Of a stretch of 64,000 nt of DNA, positions 30,194 through 40,050 are shown in pieces. Each line of letters starts with the position of its first letter. Position 1 is the stretch's first letter. Source of the stretch: Burkholderiales bacterium (lineage in GTDB: Bacteria > Pseudomonadota > Gammaproteobacteria > Burkholderiales > Burkholderiaceae_A). Both the position numbers and the translations under genes were made by a program. The notes beneath the pieces are model-generated. The model made no database searches. It saw nothing but the letters and a program-made list of their open reading frames with translations, and was not told where the DNA came from. The DNA is taken from contig JAIXOP010000009.1 in the NCBI GenBank assembly GCA_027486725.1, forward strand, positions 33,441-97,440. The letters run 5' to 3'.

Positions 30194-31515
30194 GCAGGCG
30201 CCTCGCGGCTGGAATGGGACAGGACACGATCGAGGACTCGGGGAAGTCGGTCGGTCAGATGGTCGATGGCCTCGGCATCGAGGTGCAGCGGGGGCATGAC
30301 ATACAGGGTCTGGGCGATGGGCCGCAGCAGCAGGCCCTCCTGCAGGCCCACATGGCGGACCCGCGCGGCAAAGTCCGCGGGTGCACGCTCGGCCGCCTGC
30401 GGGCTGAGGTCCCAGGCCCAGATGCTGCCGAGGTGTCGCGCATGGCAGAGCTCGGGCCTGCGAGAGAACTCCTCGAGTGCGGCACTCACCCGGGCCGCAG
30501 TGTCGATGCGGGTGGTGTCGTTCGCGAAAATCGACAGCACTGCCATGCCAGCCCGGCAGGCCAGCGGATTGCCGGAGTAAGAGTGCGAATGCAGGAATCC
30601 ACGGCCCACCTCGTCGCTCAGGAAGGCCTCATAGATGCCATCGCTCGAGAGCACCACCGAGAGGGGCAACACCCCGCCGGTGATGCCCTTGGACAGGCAG
30701 AGCAGGTCGGGCCAGATCCCCGCATGCTCGCAGGCAAAGAAGGGGCCCGTTCGTCCGCAGCCCACCGCAATTTCGTCGGCAATCAATGCGATGCCCCGAC
30801 TGCGGGTGATCTCGCGCACGCGGCGCAGGTAATGGGCGTCGTGGAAGGCCATCCCCCCTGCCGCCTGAATCATGGGCTCGAGCACCACCCCGGCAATGGT
30901 GTCGCCGGCCTCGTCGAGCAGGGCCTCCAGCCGCTGGGCGGCCGCCTCGGAGCCCATGCCCCGTGCATCAGGGCTGGGCGCGAGCAGGCTGGGCATGAGC
31001 AGCCGTTGGTAGGCCTCGCGAAAGACCGGCACGTCGGTGACCGCCAGCGCGCCCAGGGTCTCGCCGTGGTAGCTGCGCTCCAAAAAGACGAAGCCCCGAC
31101 GCTGGGGCTGGCCCCGATTCACGCAGGCATGGTGGGCCATCTTGAGGGCGATCTCGATCGCCGAGGCGCCGTCGCTGGCATAAAAGGCATGCCCCAAGGC
31201 ACCGCCCGTGCGCCGAGAGAGCCCCTCGGCCAGGGCCACGGCCGGCTCGTGGGTGAGGCCGGCGAGCAGGGTGTGGTCGAGTGCATCGAGCTGATCTTTG
31301 ATGGCGCCGTGGATCGTGGGGTGGCGGTGGCCGAAGAGGCAGACCCACCAGCTGCTGATGGTGTCGAGCACGCGGCCGCCGCCCTCGGGGTAGAGCCACG
31401 GCCCTTCGGCGCGGGCGATGGCCAGCGGCGGAAATTCATCGAGGGCCTGCATCTGGGTGCAGGGATGCCAGACCGCGCGGCGGCTGCGCTCGGAGAGGGA
31501 CATCGTTGGGGGCAT
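30169..31515 (-). CDS. bioA: Adenosylmethionine-8-amino-7-oxononanoate aminotransferase
   Basis: VWHPCTQMQALDEFPPL, DTISSWWVCLFGHRHP, FLERSYHGETLGAL, CLSKGITGGVLPLSVVLSS. Confidence 0.96.
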   Translation of the reverse strand: MPPTMSLSERSRRAVWHPCTQMQALDEFPPLAIARAEGPWLYPEGGGRVLDTISSWWVCLFGHRHPTIHGAIKDQLDALDHTLLAGLTHEPAVALAEGLSRRTGGALGHAFYASDGASAIEIALKMAHHACVNRGQPQRRGFVFLERSYHGETLGALAVTDVPVFREAYQRLLMPSLLAPSPDARGMGSEAAAQRLEALLDEAGDTIAGVVLEPMIQAAGGMAFHDAHYLRRVREITRSRGIALIADEIAVGCGRTGPFFACEHAGIWPDLLCLSKGITGGVLPLSVVLSSDGIYEAFLSDEVGRGFLHSHSYSGNPLACRAGMAVLSIFANDTTRIDTAARVSAALEEFSRRPELCHARHLGSIWAWDLSPQAAERAPADFAARVRHVGLQEGLLLRPIAQTLYVMPPLHLDAEAIDHLTDRLPRVLDRVLSHSSREAPAWTTPSIA

Positions 31516-31519
31516 CCGC

Positions 31520-33553
31520 CTAGGGTGCCACAGGTATGGTGGGCACCCCCGGCGACGCCGAAGCGCTGGGCGCCCCCGGTGCGGGAGCCAGAGCCACCGC
31601 CATCGCGCCCCGCAGGGAGTTCACCACCACCAGCTGCTCGGCCTCTTCAACCATCGCCCGGGTGAGTCGTGCCTCGGTGGCAGGCTCCCCAAGCCGCATG
31701 AGGCGACCACCAAAAATCGGGCCCTGCCGCCGCAGTTCACCATCGAGCCAGGCCTGACGGGCGATGCCGGGCAGCACCCCCGACGACAGCGGTGGCGTCA
31801 GCCAACGTCCACCCAGCAGCACAAAGAGCGAGGTCCGTCCGCCCTCGGTCACCTCGCCTGCATCGTTTTCAAAGAGTGCATCCACACCGCCCCGGCGCTC
31901 GGCCTCGCGCCACCCCATGTCGTAGAGGGCCCGGTGGGTGGTCTTGTGGGCGAGCAGCGGATGGCCCGCCACCGTGGTCGCTGCTGGTCCCAGAAGGTCG
32001 GTGGCCCAGAAGACTCGGCGCTCGCCACGGCCATCGACCTCGGGCAGATCGCTGAGTGGGCTGATTTCGGCGGTCACGTCGCCGTCGGGCGAGACGGCGA
32101 TGCGCAGCCGGCAGGGCCTTCCCAGAAGGCCATCGGCCGTCTGTTGCCGCCGCGCCTGGGTGAGGGCCACCTGAAGTTTGGGTTCGGTGAGCGCGATGCC
32201 CAGCGCAGCAGCCGAGCCCCGCAGTCGGGCCAGGTGGGCCTGCAGCCGCTCAAAGCTGCCGTCCTCCAGCACCCGCAGGGTTTCAAAGATGCCGACCGGG
32301 CTGGGCAGGCCGAGGGCGAATCGCCCTTTCGACAAGACCTCCTGCCACTCGGCCTCGCCGACGGAGTCGTGGGTGATGCCAGCACCCAGCCCGAGTCTGC
32401 ACCGGTGGTTCTGCACATCCAGCACCAGACTCCGGATCACCACATTCATGCCAAAGCGGCCATCGGGGTCGAGGTATCCCACGCTGCCGCAATAAGCTCC
32501 CCGCTCGCGCTGCTCGAGCCGCGCGATGATCTCCATGGTCTTGCGCTTTGGCGCGCCCGTGATGGAGCCGCAGGGATGCAGGGCGCGCATCAGGTCGCTC
32601 CAGGACACTCCGGGTCCGATCTCCGCCCGCACGGTGGAGGTCATCTGCCAGAGCTCGCCCACCCCTTCCACATCGAACATGCGTGGCACCGAGACGCTGC
32701 CGGGCAGGGCCACGCGGCCCAGGTCATTGCGCAGGAGGTCCACGATCATGAGGTTCTCGGCCCGATTCTTTGCATCGCTGCGCAGGCCCTCGGCCTCGGT
32801 GGTCTTTGGCGCCGTGCCCTTCATGGGGCGGGCAAAGACCTCGCCGCCCAGCTGTCCCCAGACAAAGGCCTCGGGCGAGTGGCAGAGCAGGGGGCCGGAC
32901 CGTGGCGACTCGGGCAGGTATGCCGAATAGGCGGCCGGCTGTCGCTCGCGCAGGGCGGCGAACAGAACGATTCCGGCGGCATCGTTGGGGGTGGGCTCGC
33001 TCCAGCGTCCGGCGAGCTCGATGGTGTGGTTGACCTGATAGGTGTCGCCGCGGCCGATGGCGGCCCGGATCTGCTCCACATCCGAGAGGAAACGCTTCTG
33101 GGCATCCATGCCCATGCCGCGCCAGTCGAGCAGGGCGGTCGGACCATCGGCGTGGGGTTGCGATCGGGCCTGGGCTTCCTTCAGTGCCCGACGCATGGCC
33201 AGATGCGCCCGCATGGCCTCGGCCGAGACCCTCTGGGGGCCATCGACCGCGAATGCCCTCAACAGCGGCTCGGTGCGCGCAGGTCCCTCAGGCTTCCCTC
33301 CGAGGTCGAGCGGCAGGCCTTGAAAAATCAGGCCCAATTCATAGGAAAGCTGTATGACGAGGTGGCGGCCGGCGCGGTGTTCGGCCTCCACCCAGGCCAG
33401 CCCCGACTCCAGGGCCGAGGCCTCCATGACCTCGAGCACGTCGGCCGGCCCGCTGTAGATTCGACCCCGGCGCTCGGGCGCTGCCGACAGCCCATCGTCG
33501 AGCACGATGAGGCCATGGGTGAGGTGCGCGATGTGGGCGGGCGAGGGCTTCAC
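31520..33553 (-). CDS. pabB: Fused aminodeoxychorismate synthase component I / aminodeoxychorismate lyase
   Basis: PabB half: HPCGSITGAPKRKTMEII, DLLRNDLGRV, PMKGTAPK; PabC-like half: GIFETLRVLEDGSFERLQAHLARL, LLAHKTTHRALYD, NDAGEVTEGGRTSLF. Confidence 0.92.
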   Translation of the reverse strand: MKPSPAHIAHLTHGLIVLDDGLSAAPERRGRIYSGPADVLEVMEASALESGLAWVEAEHRAGRHLVIQLSYELGLIFQGLPLDLGGKPEGPARTEPLLRAFAVDGPQRVSAEAMRAHLAMRRALKEAQARSQPHADGPTALLDWRGMGMDAQKRFLSDVEQIRAAIGRGDTYQVNHTIELAGRWSEPTPNDAAGIVLFAALRERQPAAYSAYLPESPRSGPLLCHSPEAFVWGQLGGEVFARPMKGTAPKTTEAEGLRSDAKNRAENLMIVDLLRNDLGRVALPGSVSVPRMFDVEGVGELWQMTSTVRAEIGPGVSWSDLMRALHPCGSITGAPKRKTMEIIARLEQRERGAYCGSVGYLDPDGRFGMNVVIRSLVLDVQNHRCRLGLGAGITHDSVGEAEWQEVLSKGRFALGLPSPVGIFETLRVLEDGSFERLQAHLARLRGSAAALGIALTEPKLQVALTQARRQQTADGLLGRPCRLRIAVSPDGDVTAEISPLSDLPEVDGRGERRVFWATDLLGPAATTVAGHPLLAHKTTHRALYDMGWREAERRGGVDALFENDAGEVTEGGRTSLFVLLGGRWLTPPLSSGVLPGIARQAWLDGELRRQGPIFGGRLMRLGEPATEARLTRAMVEEAEQLVVVNSLRGAMAVALAPAPGAPSASASPGVPTIPVAP

Positions 33554-33619
33554 AGCCCGTCATTATCGCGAGGTCCGGGCCGAAGTTGACCGGCCGCGCC
33601 GCCAATTCCACACGCCCCG

Positions 33620-35566
33620 CTAGGTGCGGAATCCCGCCACCTCCTGGACAAGGCCCTGGGCCTGCTGCGAGAGGGTCTGGGCCGCTGCCGACATCTGCTC
33701 CACCAGCGCCGCGTTCTGCTGCGTGGTCTGATCCATTTCGGCCACCGCTGCCCCCGTCTGCGATACGCCGCTGGCCTGCTCTCGGCTGGCGTCGCTGATG
33801 CGGCCCAGGATTTCGCTCAGCTGGTTGGCGGACACGACCATTTTCTGCAGCATGGCTCCGGCCTCATCGACCTCTCGGGTTCCGGCATTGACCCGGCCCA
33901 CGCTGGCGTTGATCAGGCCGGCAATCTCCTGAGCTGCCTCGGCACTGCGATTGGCCAGGGCGCGAACCTCGCTGGCCACCACCGCAAAGCCGCGGCCCTG
34001 CTCGCCGGCCCGGGCAGCCTCCACGGCCGCATTCAAGGCGAGGATGTTGGTTTGGAAGGCAATCCCATTGATGGTGCTGGTGATGGCCGCCATTCGGGCG
34101 GCCGAGGCCTCGATCTCCCGCATCGTGCCGACCACGGCCTGCACAGCCGCTCCCCCCGACTCGGCCAGGTGTTGCGCCTGCTCGGCCATCGCCAGCGCCT
34201 GCTGGGAGTCTTGGCTGTTGGCCGTGACGGCGGAGCTGAGCTCCTCCATGGTGGCGGCCGTCTCCTCGACAGCGCCGGCCTGCCGCTCGGTGCGCGACGA
34301 CAGGTCGGCATTGCCCGCTGCGATCTGGCTGCTGGCGGTCTCCACACCCAGGGCTCCGTCGCGAACGCGACCCACCAGCCGGGCCAGGCTCTCGCTCACG
34401 GTGTTGGTGGCTTCGGCAAGACGGCCCAACTCATCGTTGCGGGCCACCGCCACTCGGCTGGTCAGGTCGCCGTTGGCAAGTCGGGCAAGGCCATCGAGCG
34501 AGGCCTGCAGCGGCTCGCTCAGCATCCGCCGCATCATCCAGAGCGTGATGCCGGTGAGCAGCACCAAAAGCACCGCCAGCGCCGCCAGGCCAATGGTTCG
34601 CATCTCGCGGATGGGCTCGGTGAGTTCGTCCACATAGCTGCCACCGGCCAGAAGCCAGCCCATTTCGGGAATCTCGCCGAAGGCCACAATCTTGTCGCGC
34701 GCGGTGGTCTCGCCCAGGGCGGCGTTGACCCAGGGATAGCGAATCACGCCATTGCGCTGCTCGAGCATGGTGCGCACAAAGGTCTGGCCAGAGGCATCCT
34801 GGGCGTCGATGATGTTTTTGCCCTCGGAGGCGGGGTGCACCAGCAGGGTCCCCGCGTTGGGTCCGGGCCGCGCATCGAGCACGTAAAAGTAGCCGGTCTC
34901 GCCCACCGTCAGGGTCTGGATCGCCTTCTTGATGCTGGCCTCGAAGTCGGTGATGTCCATGCCCACAAAGGCAAGTCCCACCACCTTGCCGCTGGCATCG
35001 CGGATGGGGTCGTACTGGGTGATGTACGGGCGACCAAAGAGTCGTGCGATCCCCTGGTAGGAGCCGCCTGCCAGCACTGCGGCATAGCCCGGGTGATCGC
35101 GGGCCAGCAGTGTGCCCACCGCGCGCTCGCCCTTGTCGTTTCGCAGGGAGGTCGTCACGCGGACAAAGTCATCCCCTTGGCGGGCGAAGATGGTGGCCAC
35201 CGCGCCGGTGTCCTGGGTGAATCCATCGGTGATGCCAAAGTTGAGGGTCAGCGGCTGGCCGTTGAGGGTCAGCATCGGGGCCTGCACCGACTTGATGGGG
35301 ACGGTGCCGTTGCCCAGGGCCACAGTGCCCGAGAGCCGTTGCCCAAAGGTCTTGGCAAGGCCACGGGTGCGCTGAGCGAGGTCTTTCTCGCTGGCGCTGA
35401 CCATGGCCTGCAGACCTCCGGTGGTCTCGCGAAGAAACGCTGCGGCCGAGCGCTCGGCCTCCCGCGTGGCCACTTCGGCGTAGATCAGCTGAAACAACAC
35501 GAAAAAGACCGCGACCACCGCGACGACCGCCGCCGAGAGTCGCCGACCGAGGGGCCAGTTGTTCAT
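33620..35566 (-). CDS. Methyl-accepting chemotaxis protein with periplasmic Cache-type sensor
   Basis: Cache-like [29 protein letters not shown] region, signalling tip [45 protein letters not shown]. Confidence 0.94.
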   Translation of the reverse strand: MNNWPLGRRLSAAVVAVVAVFFVLFQLIYAEVATREAERSAAAFLRETTGGLQAMVSASEKDLAQRTRGLAKTFGQRLSGTVALGNGTVPIKSVQAPMLTLNGQPLTLNFGITDGFTQDTGAVATIFARQGDDFVRVTTSLRNDKGERAVGTLLARDHPGYAAVLAGGSYQGIARLFGRPYITQYDPIRDASGKVVGLAFVGMDITDFEASIKKAIQTLTVGETGYFYVLDARPGPNAGTLLVHPASEGKNIIDAQDASGQTFVRTMLEQRNGVIRYPWVNAALGETTARDKIVAFGEIPEMGWLLAGGSYVDELTEPIREMRTIGLAALAVLLVLLTGITLWMMRRMLSEPLQASLDGLARLANGDLTSRVAVARNDELGRLAEATNTVSESLARLVGRVRDGALGVETASSQIAAGNADLSSRTERQAGAVEETAATMEELSSAVTANSQDSQQALAMAEQAQHLAESGGAAVQAVVGTMREIEASAARMAAITSTINGIAFQTNILALNAAVEAARAGEQGRGFAVVASEVRALANRSAEAAQEIAGLINASVGRVNAGTREVDEAGAMLQKMVVSANQLSEILGRISDASREQASGVSQTGAAVAEMDQTTQQNAALVEQMSAAAQTLSQQAQGLVQEVAGFRT

Positions 35567-35579
35567 GGGATGCCTTGCA

Positions 35580-35640
35580 AAAAGGGTTGGACCCAAAAGG
35601 GTTGGGCCCGAAAGGGTTGGACCCTTTGGGGGGTTGGATC
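35580..35640 (-). repeat. Three 15-bp direct repeats plus a degenerate fourth, upstream of the MCP gene
   Basis: aaaagggttggaccc | aaaagggttgggccc | gaaagggttggaccc | tttggggggttggatc. Confidence 0.9.
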
Positions 35641-35793
35641 TTCAGTGTGGGTGCTCGCGGCCGAATTCATGGGCCGAGCAGAGGTGGGAAACCCCGCCAA
35701 CTCAGCCCACGACATGAGCCCACGCACTGGGCCTGTGGACTTGGGCGGATTCGATCGATGGCGCTGGAAGGTTTTGACACCGAAGCGGCAAGG

Positions 35794-35809
35794 CTAGGGT
35801 TCGCCCTAG
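35794..35809 (+). other. Hairpin CTAGGG-TTCG-CCCTAG in leader of 35904 gene
   Basis: Perfect 6-bp stem with TTCG loop. Confidence 0.6.
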
Positions 35810-35865
35810 ACCTGGGCCGTTCGTTTCAAACGCTGTAGCGGAGAGACTCCAAAAAACAACACTGT

Positions 35866-35892
35866 GCCGGCGATCGCGCCGGCTCCATTTTT
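35866..35892 (+). terminator. Terminator/attenuator-like hairpin just upstream of 35904 CDS
   Basis: GCCGGC-gatcgc-GCCGGC followed by TCCATTTTT, ending 11 nt before the GTG start. Confidence 0.45.
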
Positions 35893-35903
35893 GGGAGTTC
35901 ATC

Positions 35904-38156
35904 GTGAAGCGATCCATCGCACTGCGGGCCCTGGCCCTGGTCGTCGGTTCTGTGGCCCTGACGGCCTGCATCGGGGGCGGTTCGGAGGTCGCCAGCACCC
36001 CCGACAATGGATCGGGATCCGCCAAGGCCCTGCGCCCTGCGACCAACCGCTTCGCACCGGCCAACCAGTGCCACCAGCTCGCGTTCGCCGATGGACGACA
36101 GCTCGGCGAGGTGGGTGGGCGGCTGCTGGCGGGCGATGCTGCCACCGCCATGCCGCTGTTCATGAAGCCCACCGAACTGGGTCGGTATCTACTGATCCTG
36201 CCCGACGCCAGCCTGCTGTCGTTTGCGAACAATGCGGTGGCGACTCAGGCCCTGCCCTCGGCCACCGCCGATTGGATTCTCGTCGAGAGCTCGGCACCGT
36301 CGGGATTCTTTGAGCTGCGCACGCCCGGTGGCCAGGCCCTGGTGGCCGCAGGCAATGGGGCCCTCTCGCTGGGCAGCACGGGTACGCCCTTCCAGCTGCC
36401 CCTGGCGGCCAGCCCCAGCGATTGCGGTGAGTTCCCCGAAATCGCCACCCAGTCCACGGGCACACCCTTCGCAGGCACCCTGCCCGATGGCCGGGTGCTG
36501 GGATTTGCCGATGCCCACGTGCATGTGAGTGCCACCGACTTCCTGGGCGGCGCCCAGCCCGCATCGCCCTTTCACCGCTTTGGCGTGACCGAGGCCCTGC
36601 ACGACTGCAGCCGCGAACACGGCCCCAACGGCCGACTCGACCTGGTGGGCAATCTCTTTGCCGGCACGCCCCAGGCCACCCACGACACCCAGGGCTGGCC
36701 CACCTTTGCGAGCTGGCCTGCCCGCGATTCCCTCACCCACGAGGGCATGTACTACAAGTGGGTGGAGCGGGCCTGGCGCGCGGGTCTGCGCGTGATGGTC
36801 AACGAGCTGGTCGAAAACGAGGTGCTCTGCACCCTGTATTCCACTGCCAAGGGCCGCCTGCAGGACTGCAACGAAATGAACAGTGTCTACCGGCAGGCCG
36901 AGTTCATGAAGCAGATGCAGGATTACATCGACGCCCAGGAGGGCGGTCCGGGCGAGGGCTGGTTCCGCATTGTCCGCAGCCCTGCCGAGGCGCGACAGGT
37001 CATCGCCCAGGGCAAGCTGGCGGTCATTCTGGGCATCGAGGTCTCGCACGTGCTCAATTGCAACCTCAAGGTCTTGCCCGGCGGCATCGAGCAGCCAGGC
37101 TGCGATCGGGCCTCGATCGATGCCGAGATTCAGAAGCTCTGGGATGCCGGCATCCGCCAGCTCTTCCCCGTCCATGAGTTCGACAATGCCCTGGGTGGCA
37201 ACGGCATCTTCAATGGCGATGTGCTCAACGTCGGCAACTTCATCGACACCAACCGGTTCTGGACCACCTACGACTGCCCCGACCCAGAGGCCAACCCCTA
37301 CTACTTCGGCGGCGGCGCCTTCATGGTCACCGCGGGGATTCCAGGCATGTTCGGCGTCTTCGACGACACCACCCCCCTGGGCAGCCCCCTGCGCAGCCTC
37401 CTCAATGGTCGGTTGGGCCTGCCTGCTTACAAGACCGACAAGAAGCAGTGCAATGTCCGCAAAATGAGCGAGCTGGGCCGTTACGCCATCAACCGCATGA
37501 TGGATCGCGGCATCATCATCGACGTCGATCACATGGAACTCACCATGAAAGGCGATGTGATCAACATGGCCCTGGCGCGCAAGACGGCCTCGGGTGAGCC
37601 CTATCCGGTCACCTCGACCCACGGCGCTCAGGGTGGTCTGCTGCAGTCCGACGCCATCAATCTCTTTAAGACCGGCGGCATCATCTACGACTACAAGAGC
37701 AACGGCCAGGGCTACACCGGTGCGGTCGAAAAGGCCCGCGCGGCACACGCCGCGAGCGGCACCACCAAGCCCTTTGCCGTGGGCTTCGGCGCCGACACCA
37801 ATGGCCTGGGTGGCCAGGCCGGCCCCCGAGGCAGCGACCGCAAACCCATCCAGTACCCCTTCACCCTCTTTCAGGGACCCGATTGGAATCCCGCCATCTT
37901 TGGCCAGACCACGCCGGTGACGTTCGATCGGCAGAAGTCTGGCGAGCGGATCTTCGACATCGACAAGGAGGGCCAGGCCCACTACGGCCTGATTGCCGAC
38001 TTCGTCGAGGAAGTCCGCATCGAGGGGGGAACGAAGGCGTTGGAGGCACTCTACCTCTCGGCCGAGCGCTACCTGCAGATGTGGGAGCAGGCCATGCGCG
38101 TGGGTCCTGCCACCGCTGGCACGGGCAGTCCCGCCGCACCCGCCGCCCGGCGATGA
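35904..38156 (+). CDS. Predicted lipoprotein with amidohydrolase / membrane-dipeptidase-like metal-site motifs
   Basis: Lipobox ALTAC; GFADAHVHVS, VILGIEVSHVL, QLFPVHEFDNALGG, IDVDHMELTMKG, PVTSTHGAQGG; 750 aa, GTG start. Confidence 0.75.
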   Translation: MKRSIALRALALVVGSVALTACIGGGSEVASTPDNGSGSAKALRPATNRFAPANQCHQLAFADGRQLGEVGGRLLAGDAATAMPLFMKPTELGRYLLILPDASLLSFANNAVATQALPSATADWILVESSAPSGFFELRTPGGQALVAAGNGALSLGSTGTPFQLPLAASPSDCGEFPEIATQSTGTPFAGTLPDGRVLGFADAHVHVSATDFLGGAQPASPFHRFGVTEALHDCSREHGPNGRLDLVGNLFAGTPQATHDTQGWPTFASWPARDSLTHEGMYYKWVERAWRAGLRVMVNELVENEVLCTLYSTAKGRLQDCNEMNSVYRQAEFMKQMQDYIDAQEGGPGEGWFRIVRSPAEARQVIAQGKLAVILGIEVSHVLNCNLKVLPGGIEQPGCDRASIDAEIQKLWDAGIRQLFPVHEFDNALGGNGIFNGDVLNVGNFIDTNRFWTTYDCPDPEANPYYFGGGAFMVTAGIPGMFGVFDDTTPLGSPLRSLLNGRLGLPAYKTDKKQCNVRKMSELGRYAINRMMDRGIIIDVDHMELTMKGDVINMALARKTASGEPYPVTSTHGAQGGLLQSDAINLFKTGGIIYDYKSNGQGYTGAVEKARAAHAASGTTKPFAVGFGADTNGLGGQAGPRGSDRKPIQYPFTLFQGPDWNPAIFGQTTPVTFDRQKSGERIFDIDKEGQAHYGLIADFVEEVRIEGGTKALEALYLSAERYLQMWEQAMRVGPATAGTGSPAAPAARR

Positions 38157-39604
38157 TTCGCGCGGTGGTCGGTGGCGCGCTGTCGCTGGCAGCGTGCCCG
38201 GCGCTGGCCCACGGCTTTGGCCAGGCCATCAGCCTTCCCCTGCCGTTTGAGCTCTACGCCAGCGGCGCGGTCGGGGCGGTTCTGCTCACCTTCGCACTGG
38301 CTGTCCTCGCCCTGCGCCGGCCGCCGGCCTCCCGGGCGTCGGTGCCCCAGGGCCTGCGCTTTGAGGGCAGCGTTCGCCTGCTGCCCAAGCGACTGTCGCC
38401 CTGGCGCGGGCTGCCTGCCTTGGCCATGCTGCTGGTCTGCATCGTCGGAGGGTTCGTGGGTGTTCGCAACCCCTTCAACAACCTCAACATGACCCTCTTC
38501 TGGGTCGTGTTCATTCTCTGGATCCCCTACGTCGCCGCTGTGCTGGGCAACATCAATGCGGTGGCCAATCCGTTCTATGCCCTGGGTCGGCTGGTGGAGC
38601 GCTCGCTGCCGATGGCGCGCATGGGCATCTTTCCGGGCGTGCGCCCTGCGGCGGGCTGGGTGGCGGTGGGGTTGTACATGGCTTTTGTTTGTGTGGAGCT
38701 CTTTGGCTTTGTCCTGCCCCACACGCTGGCCATCCTTCTGCTGGCCTACTCAGGCATCACCGTTTTGGGATGCCTCTTGTTTGGCTCCGCCACCTGGCTG
38801 CGCGAGGGCGAATGCTTCGGCCGCCTGATTCGCCTTCTGGCCCTCTGCGCACCCCACCGAGGGCGTTGGGCCCTGGCCCATGTGGCCCCCAATCAGCCAT
38901 TGCTGGGCATGCCCTTTGCCCGCCTGCTGGGCCCGCGCTTGAGGCATCCCAGCGAGATGGTCTTCCTCTTGTTTCTGCTCACCGCCACGAGCTTCGATGG
39001 CCTGCACGAGACCCGAACCTGGGTCAGCCTCTTTTGGGTCGACCTCGCGGACTTCTGGGAGAACTTCTTCTCGCCCCCACTGATTCAGCACTATGTGGCC
39101 CTGGATCGGCTCTATCTGGTCTGGCAGCTCTCGGCGATGGTGCTGGCACCGTTTGTGTATGGCCTACTGTTCTGGCTCTGCAGTGCCCGGGGACGGGAGT
39201 CATCGCACTACGCCTTCACCCTGGTGCCCATCATTCTGGTCTACCACCTGGGGCACTACCTGTCGTTGGCCATCACCCAGGGCAGCCAGGTGATCCCGCT
39301 GCTTTCTGACCCCTTCGGCTGGGGGCAGAACCTCTTTGGAACCGCCCTCTGGTTTCGCCCTCCCCTGTCGCCAGACCCCCGGGTGATCTGGGACTGGCAG
39401 GTCTTCTTGATTGTCTTGGGCCACGGCGTGAGCGTCTGGCTTGCCCACATCCGTGCGCTCGAGCTGCGCGGCGCACCCTGGCCGGCCTTCAAGAGCCAGC
39501 TGGGCATGCTGGCCTTCATGGTGGGGCTGACCTGGTTTGGGCTCTGGATTCTGGCCCAGCCCTTTAGCCCCCCCGGGGCAGTGCTGCTGCAGCAGACCTA
39601 CTGA
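38153..39604 (+). CDS. Polytopic membrane protein of unknown function
   Basis: ATGA overlap with previous gene; N-terminal signal ending ALA|HGFGQ, then many TM segments. Confidence 0.75.
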   Translation: MIRAVVGGALSLAACPALAHGFGQAISLPLPFELYASGAVGAVLLTFALAVLALRRPPASRASVPQGLRFEGSVRLLPKRLSPWRGLPALAMLLVCIVGGFVGVRNPFNNLNMTLFWVVFILWIPYVAAVLGNINAVANPFYALGRLVERSLPMARMGIFPGVRPAAGWVAVGLYMAFVCVELFGFVLPHTLAILLLAYSGITVLGCLLFGSATWLREGECFGRLIRLLALCAPHRGRWALAHVAPNQPLLGMPFARLLGPRLRHPSEMVFLLFLLTATSFDGLHETRTWVSLFWVDLADFWENFFSPPLIQHYVALDRLYLVWQLSAMVLAPFVYGLLFWLCSARGRESSHYAFTLVPIILVYHLGHYLSLAITQGSQVIPLLSDPFGWGQNLFGTALWFRPPLSPDPRVIWDWQVFLIVLGHGVSVWLAHIRALELRGAPWPAFKSQLGMLAFMVGLTWFGLWILAQPFSPPGAVLLQQTY

Positions 39605-39640
39605 GGCGACTGCGGCGCCGCGCCGCGTGCTGAATACCGC

Positions 39641-40033
39641 TTAGGCCGATCGGCGCAGTGCGGTCACTTCGATCTCAACCTTCATCTCCGGCTTGATCAG
39701 GCCGCAGACCACCACACTGGCCGCTGGGCGGATCTCGCCAAAGGCCTCGCCCAAGGCCGGCACGACCTCATCAAAGTAAGAGGCCTGGGTGATGTAGGTG
39801 GTCGCACGGATCACATCGCTCATGCTGAAGCCGCCCTGCTCGAGCGCCTTGCGGATGGTGGCCAGAGCGCAGCGCGCCTGCTCGGCTGCCGACTCGGGCA
39901 TGGTCATGTTGGCGTAGTCGTAGCCCGTGGTGCCCGAGACAAAGCAGAAGGGCTCCTGGACCACAGCGCGGGAGTAGCCCATGGTGGCCTCAAAGGGGGA
40001 GCCGCTGGAGATGAGTTGGCGGGAATTGCTCAT
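39641..40033 (-). CDS. RidA/YjgF family protein
   Basis: SGTTGYDYANMTMPESAAEQARCALATIRKALEQGGFSMSDVIRATTYIT, RPAASVVVCGLIKPEMKVEIEVTA. Confidence 0.9.
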   Translation of the reverse strand: MSNSRQLISSGSPFEATMGYSRAVVQEPFCFVSGTTGYDYANMTMPESAAEQARCALATIRKALEQGGFSMSDVIRATTYITQASYFDEVVPALGEAFGEIRPAASVVVCGLIKPEMKVEIEVTALRRSA

Positions 40034-40050
40034 GGTGGTGTCCTCGGTTC

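Noticed and set aside
31520-33553. pabB-pabC fusion as a novelty
   Set aside because: Fused aminodeoxychorismate synthase/lyase proteins of this layout are known in proteobacteria; only the bio-operon linkage is noted.
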